From contig JAMZNZ010000002.1 in NCBI GenBank assembly GCA_024178355.1, forward strand, positions 911,501-975,500: a stretch of 64,000 bases of DNA, given 5' to 3'. A program made the position numbers and the translations under genes. How positions within the stretch are numbered: the stretch's first letter is position 1; each line of letters begins with the position of its first letter. The stretch is from Maricaulaceae bacterium EIL42A08. Lineage in GTDB: Bacteria; Pseudomonadota; Alphaproteobacteria; Caulobacterales; Maricaulaceae. A model generated the notes under the pieces. It saw only the letters and a list, made by a program, of their open reading frames with translations. It made no database searches and was not told where the DNA came from. This document shows positions 60,690 through 64,000 of the stretch, in pieces.

Positions 60690-63293
60690 ATGATTCGTGG
60701 GGTGCGAAATAATGGCGAAGCCGGAACCGGTGAACGCCGGTCAACGACAGATGTGCGCGTCCATGCACCCGCGGCCCGTCCTGTCACTCTTGCGGTACTT
60801 TTATTCTCGCTCGTTTTCGCCTTCGTCATTGCGGTAAAGCTGCAGCAGGAGTGGGCCACAGCCCATAGCCGCGCAGAAGCCGAGATCGCCCATGCAGCTA
60901 GCATGCTGGCAGAACGGACTGCCAGTCGCATCTCGGAGGTCGAGACCGCGACGCGCATGGCTGCGGCACAGTTCTCGGCGCTAAACCTGCGCTCTGTGGG
61001 CCCCGTCGCCGAAGCGACTATCGATACCCTGGCCCAATACCCCCTGGTCGAGGTCGCCGCGATTCTTGCCCCGGATGGACGCGTCTTCACCCAGGGCAAC
61101 ACCAGCACTGAAATTCTGCGGTCAACGGCTGACGCGGCTCTCCAGTCGCGCATTGCGATACAGACCGGGGAGTACGCACCTCTATCCATTGCGACCCCCA
61201 TTCAGTTTGCTGACGGCGCGGTTGGCGCTCTGGTCGTTCTGATCGACCCTCAGCCACTGCTCCCAGAAGCATCGGGCATGCGCACCTATCTTCTGACCGA
61301 TTCATCAGGCCGCCTGTTGGCCGTAAGCCCCGCCACACCCGTTGTCGGTGCCCCCATGGCCGCCGAGCAGTTCAACCTTGATCCCTCTGAAATTGCGGCG
61401 CTCGCCGTACGCGGCGGCTCGGTTCGCGGGGCCATGATCGGCGGCGAAGAGCAAGCGCTCGGTGCCGCTGCGCTGGCGGGGTTGGAGCTACAGGTACTGC
61501 TGATCTCACCTCTCGAGATCAATCAAGCCGCATGGATCAACACCCTGATCTTCCACATTCTTTTGCTGGTCGCACCACTGGGGACCGCAATCGCGCTCTT
61601 TGTCCGCCTTCGCAATGAAACCGACAAGCTCGGCGTGACCGAACAGCGCCTTCGCGATTCAGAAGGCCGCCTGAGACTGGCGATCGAAAGCGCGAGATGC
61701 GGCGTGTGGGACTGGGATCTGGAAACTGACGAGGTGGTTCTGACCGACAGCTTCGCTCAGCTCATTGGCCGGGAGCGCGGTAAGCGCATGACGGGACCTG
61801 AGCTGCTTCTGCTCTTTACAGAAGAGGACCGCCACCGGATCAAGTCGGCCATGCGCAGTTCGGTTCAGGGGCTTGATGTGGATGTGGAAGTCCGTGTCTC
61901 GGGGCTGGCGATCTGGCTCCAGCTTCGTGGCCGGCAGATGGGCGGTGCCAATCGCATCGTGGGTGTTGCCATTGATGTAACCGAGCGCAAGGGCGCACAG
62001 GCCCGCGTCGCCGCTGCCGAATCGCGTCTGCGCGCCGCTCTTGAGTCCATGAATGAGAGCTTTGTGCTCTGGGACTCCCGCCAGCGCCTGATCCTGTGGA
62101 ACCGCAAGTTCCGTGAGTTCTTCGCCATGCCCGACAATGCGCTGAAACCAGGCATGGGCTACGGCGATGTGGAGCAGCGTGCCGGCAGAGCCATCGCCAA
62201 AGCCCATGGCGAAGACGACATGGACGGATTTGAGCTGGAGCTTAAAGACGGGCGCTGGCTTCGCTATTCAGAGCGGCGTACCGCCGACGGCGGCCTTGTC
62301 AGCGTTGGTGCGGATATCACCGCGCTAAAGTCCCAGGAAGCCGCCCTGAAGGAAAACGACCGCGAGATGCGGCGTACCGTGGACAATCTGCGTCGCTCCC
62401 AGGAACGCGTCCAGGAGCTGGCTGAAAACTACGAGCAGGAGAAGATCCGCGCCGAGGAAGCCAACCGGTCCAAGTCCGAGTTTCTGGCAAACATGTCCCA
62501 CGAGCTGCGCACCCCGCTCAATGCGATCAACGGCTTTTCGGAAATCATGCAGGGCGAAATGTTCGGCCCGCTCGGGCATGAGCGCTACAAGGACTATGTC
62601 ACGGATATCCTCAGCTCAGGCCAGCACCTGCTCAGCCTGATCAACGATATCCTCGACATGTCTAAGATCGAAGCCGGCAAGATGCAGCTTCAGCCCGAAC
62701 CGGTTGAGCCCGCCGAACTTCTCGAACAGTGCGTCCGCATAATGCGCGCGCGCGCCGAGGAGAAGAACATCGACCTGACCACCGAAGGTCAGCCGCTTCC
62801 AACGATCGAGGCGGATCCGCGCGCGCTCAAACAGGTTTTGCTCAACCTGATGAGCAATGCGGTCAAATTCACGCCGGACGGCGGCAAGGTCATTGTTCGC
62901 ACCTTCGATGCGGCCGATGGCGTTGTAATTCAGGTGGCCGATACCGGTATCGGGATCCCGGAAGAGGACCTGCACCGCGTCGGGCGCCCGTTTGAGCAGA
63001 TCGAAAACCAGCATTCAAAAGTGCATCAGGGCTCAGGCCTCGGACTGGCCCTTTCGAAGTCTCTTATAGAAATGCATGGCGGTACGCTGCGCATCGACTC
63101 GGTCCTGGGCAAAGGCACAACGGTGTCCTTCACCCTGCCCGCCCAAGCGCATATAAGCAGCGGTCAGAACGACGAATCTGCCCCCTTGGAACCAGACGCA
63201 AGTGAGGGTGAAGCAGCCCCCGAAGACATCGTCATGATCGACGATGCAGGCGATGACGAGCCGTCGCAGTCTGAGAGCGCCGCTGCACCCTAA
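60690..63293 (+). CDS. PAS-domain sensor histidine kinase
   Basis: 867 residues: two membrane helices (about 30-50 and 285-305) around a periplasmic sensor of about 235 residues, a PAS domain (about 325-445), a second PAS (about 455-560), a coiled coil, a HisKA domain with phosphorylated H604 in NMSHELRTPLNA, and an HATPase domain (N-box LLNLMSNAVKF, ADTGIGIPEED, GSGLGLALSKS). An acidic tail of about 50 residues ends the chain. Similar in plan to PleC/DivJ-type kinases. Its stop interlocks with the metal-sensor gene in CTAA. Confidence 0.94.
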   Translation: MIRGVRNNGEAGTGERRSTTDVRVHAPAARPVTLAVLLFSLVFAFVIAVKLQQEWATAHSRAEAEIAHAASMLAERTASRISEVETATRMAAAQFSALNLRSVGPVAEATIDTLAQYPLVEVAAILAPDGRVFTQGNTSTEILRSTADAALQSRIAIQTGEYAPLSIATPIQFADGAVGALVVLIDPQPLLPEASGMRTYLLTDSSGRLLAVSPATPVVGAPMAAEQFNLDPSEIAALAVRGGSVRGAMIGGEEQALGAAALAGLELQVLLISPLEINQAAWINTLIFHILLLVAPLGTAIALFVRLRNETDKLGVTEQRLRDSEGRLRLAIESARCGVWDWDLETDEVVLTDSFAQLIGRERGKRMTGPELLLLFTEEDRHRIKSAMRSSVQGLDVDVEVRVSGLAIWLQLRGRQMGGANRIVGVAIDVTERKGAQARVAAAESRLRAALESMNESFVLWDSRQRLILWNRKFREFFAMPDNALKPGMGYGDVEQRAGRAIAKAHGEDDMDGFELELKDGRWLRYSERRTADGGLVSVGADITALKSQEAALKENDREMRRTVDNLRRSQERVQELAENYEQEKIRAEEANRSKSEFLANMSHELRTPLNAINGFSEIMQGEMFGPLGHERYKDYVTDILSSGQHLLSLINDILDMSKIEAGKMQLQPEPVEPAELLEQCVRIMRARAEEKNIDLTTEGQPLPTIEADPRALKQVLLNLMSNAVKFTPDGGKVIVRTFDAADGVVIQVADTGIGIPEEDLHRVGRPFEQIENQHSKVHQGSGLGLALSKSLIEMHGGTLRIDSVLGKGTTVSFTLPAQAHISSGQNDESAPLEPDASEGEAAPEDIVMIDDAGDDEPSQSESAAAP

Positions 63294-63787
63294 CCGCCCT
63301 GAGCCGGCGGCCGCCGCTCTCTACCTGAGCCGCGACGGGGCGGCAGTGTCATGGCTGCCTCAAACGCCGCCTGTCGCACGTCAGGATCAAGCTCGTCGGC
63401 AATCTCCAGAATTCGGCCTTCTGTCGCCCGTTCCAAAGCCGCGCGGGCCTGGCGGGCTTGTTCAAGGGCTTCAGCGGCGGCCTCGGGGTCGTAAGGGTCT
63501 GCCAGCAAAGCCTGAGCGGCAGCTCGGCGGGTCATGACGGTTTCGCGGACGAGGCCCCTCAACTCAGCCCGGCTGGCTTCGGCGCGCGCGCGGGCTTCGC
63601 GCCGCTGGTCCTCAGGCAAGGCCTCGACAAACGCGCGAAGCTGGAAGCCGCCACGGCGAGGCTCTGGCATCTCCATCGCAGCCGGACGCTCAGGGCCAAA
63701 CCAGCTGCGCGCGCTGCCCCCCAGAAGCACTCCGTTCAAAAGCACGGACACAAGAAGAAGAATGATCCAGAGATTAATCCGGGGCAT
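63290..63787 (-). CDS. Periplasmic heavy-metal sensor-like protein (CnrX/Spy type)
   Basis: 165 residues: an N-terminal membrane anchor (LWIILLLVSVLLNGVLLGGS) and a helical periplasmic domain with many Arg, Ala and Glu (ALPEDQRREARARAEASRAE), the length and pattern of the metal-resistance/Spy fold. It directly follows the anti-sigma-like gene and may sense envelope or metal stress for it. Confidence 0.82.
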   Translation of the reverse strand: MPRINLWIILLLVSVLLNGVLLGGSARSWFGPERPAAMEMPEPRRGGFQLRAFVEALPEDQRREARARAEASRAELRGLVRETVMTRRAAAQALLADPYDPEAAAEALEQARQARAALERATEGRILEIADELDPDVRQAAFEAAMTLPPRRGSGRERRPPAQGG

Positions 63788-64000
63788 CTAGGCACCCTCC
63801 TCAAGTGATAGGCTATCCACCGTTTCAAAGGCTCCAAAAGCCGAGGCGAATACCTCGTCGGTGTAGGACGTTCCATCAGGCCCAGCCAGCCAACCCGCGC
63901 CGAGCCCCACAGTCAGCATCAGCGCCGCGGCAACCGAGGCCCAGACTGGCTGGCGCGATTGGCGTGCAGCAATCCCGCCTGCAACAACCCTTTGATAAAG
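63788..64000 (-). CDS. C-terminal part of a single-helix membrane protein, anti-sigma-like
   Basis: The last 70 codons of a leftward gene that starts beyond the window. One membrane helix (VWASVAAALMLTVGLGAGWL) is followed by a short periplasmic tail (TSYTDEVFASAFGAFETV) and a stop directly before the CnrX/Spy-like ATG. Layout (regulator, membrane anti-sigma, periplasmic sensor) suggests an ECF sigma system to the right. Confidence 0.55.
   Translation of the reverse strand, partial: LYQRVVAGGIAARQSRQPVWASVAAALMLTVGLGAGWLAGPDGTSYTDEVFASAFGAFETVDSLSLEEGA

Overview
The window is a high-G+C, gene-dense chromosome segment of an alphaproteobacterium. Gene order (serS-surE-pcm-LysM/LytM lipoprotein-yajC-secD-secF behind scpA-scpB-tatA-tatB-tatC), clusters of GANTC sites, and many PAS/PilZ/hybrid signalling proteins fit the Caulobacterales/Maricaulales group. 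A marine stalked genus such as Oceanicaulis or Maricaulis is my best guess; this is inference from gene content, not a search result. No phage, plasmid, transposase, rRNA or CRISPR array is visible.

Layout. 1-15 kb: a long leftward block for protein export and envelope work (secDF/yajC, an amidase-activator-like LytM lipoprotein, pcm, surE, serS, tatABC, scpAB, nagZ, a SPOR protein, dgt). argS, which I expect beside dgt in relatives, is not there. 15-22 kb: rightward erpA and a nitroreductase, an unknown secreted protein, a PAS - tandem PilZ - GYF_2 cluster, and a large secreted orphan protein. 22-24.3 kb: a gamma-carbonic anhydrase, an unusual leader in front of a PhoH-type ATPase (six GANTC sites, hairpins, a short proline-rich reading frame and an intrinsic terminator just before the start codon), then three different palindromic repeats in a row. 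24.3-35 kb: an osmolyte ABC importer with fused permease and binding protein, an AT-rich OLD-type ATPase/TOPRIM gene that looks acquired, cysE, a Nudix hydrolase, and a TetR-controlled RND efflux pump with a perfect 19-bp operator. 35-47.2 kb: metabolism (class II DAHP synthase, glutathione reductase, ribose-5-phosphate isomerase, succinate-semialdehyde dehydrogenase, glmU, gph) and HU. 47.7-49 kb: tRNA-Val(CAC) and two small secreted proteins of lower G+C. 49-55.5 kb: a ferric-iron ABC importer with a possible Fur box, an ABC-F ATPase and a leucine dehydrogenase-like enzyme. 55.7-64 kb: DNA repair, DusA, TauE, a response regulator, a large PAS histidine kinase, and the start of an extracytoplasmic stress module (CnrX/Spy-like protein with the end of an anti-sigma-like protein).

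Themes. Intergenic regions carry at least four families of about 70-130 bp palindromic elements (ten copies seen), some in opposite orientations. Convergent genes are packed tightly: three pairs share their stop codons within four bases, and one pair overlaps by 35 bp. Best candidates for follow-up are the phoH leader, the stand-alone OLD-like gene, the terminator embedded in the 3' end of gph, and the large secreted orphan at 19.8-22.1 kb.
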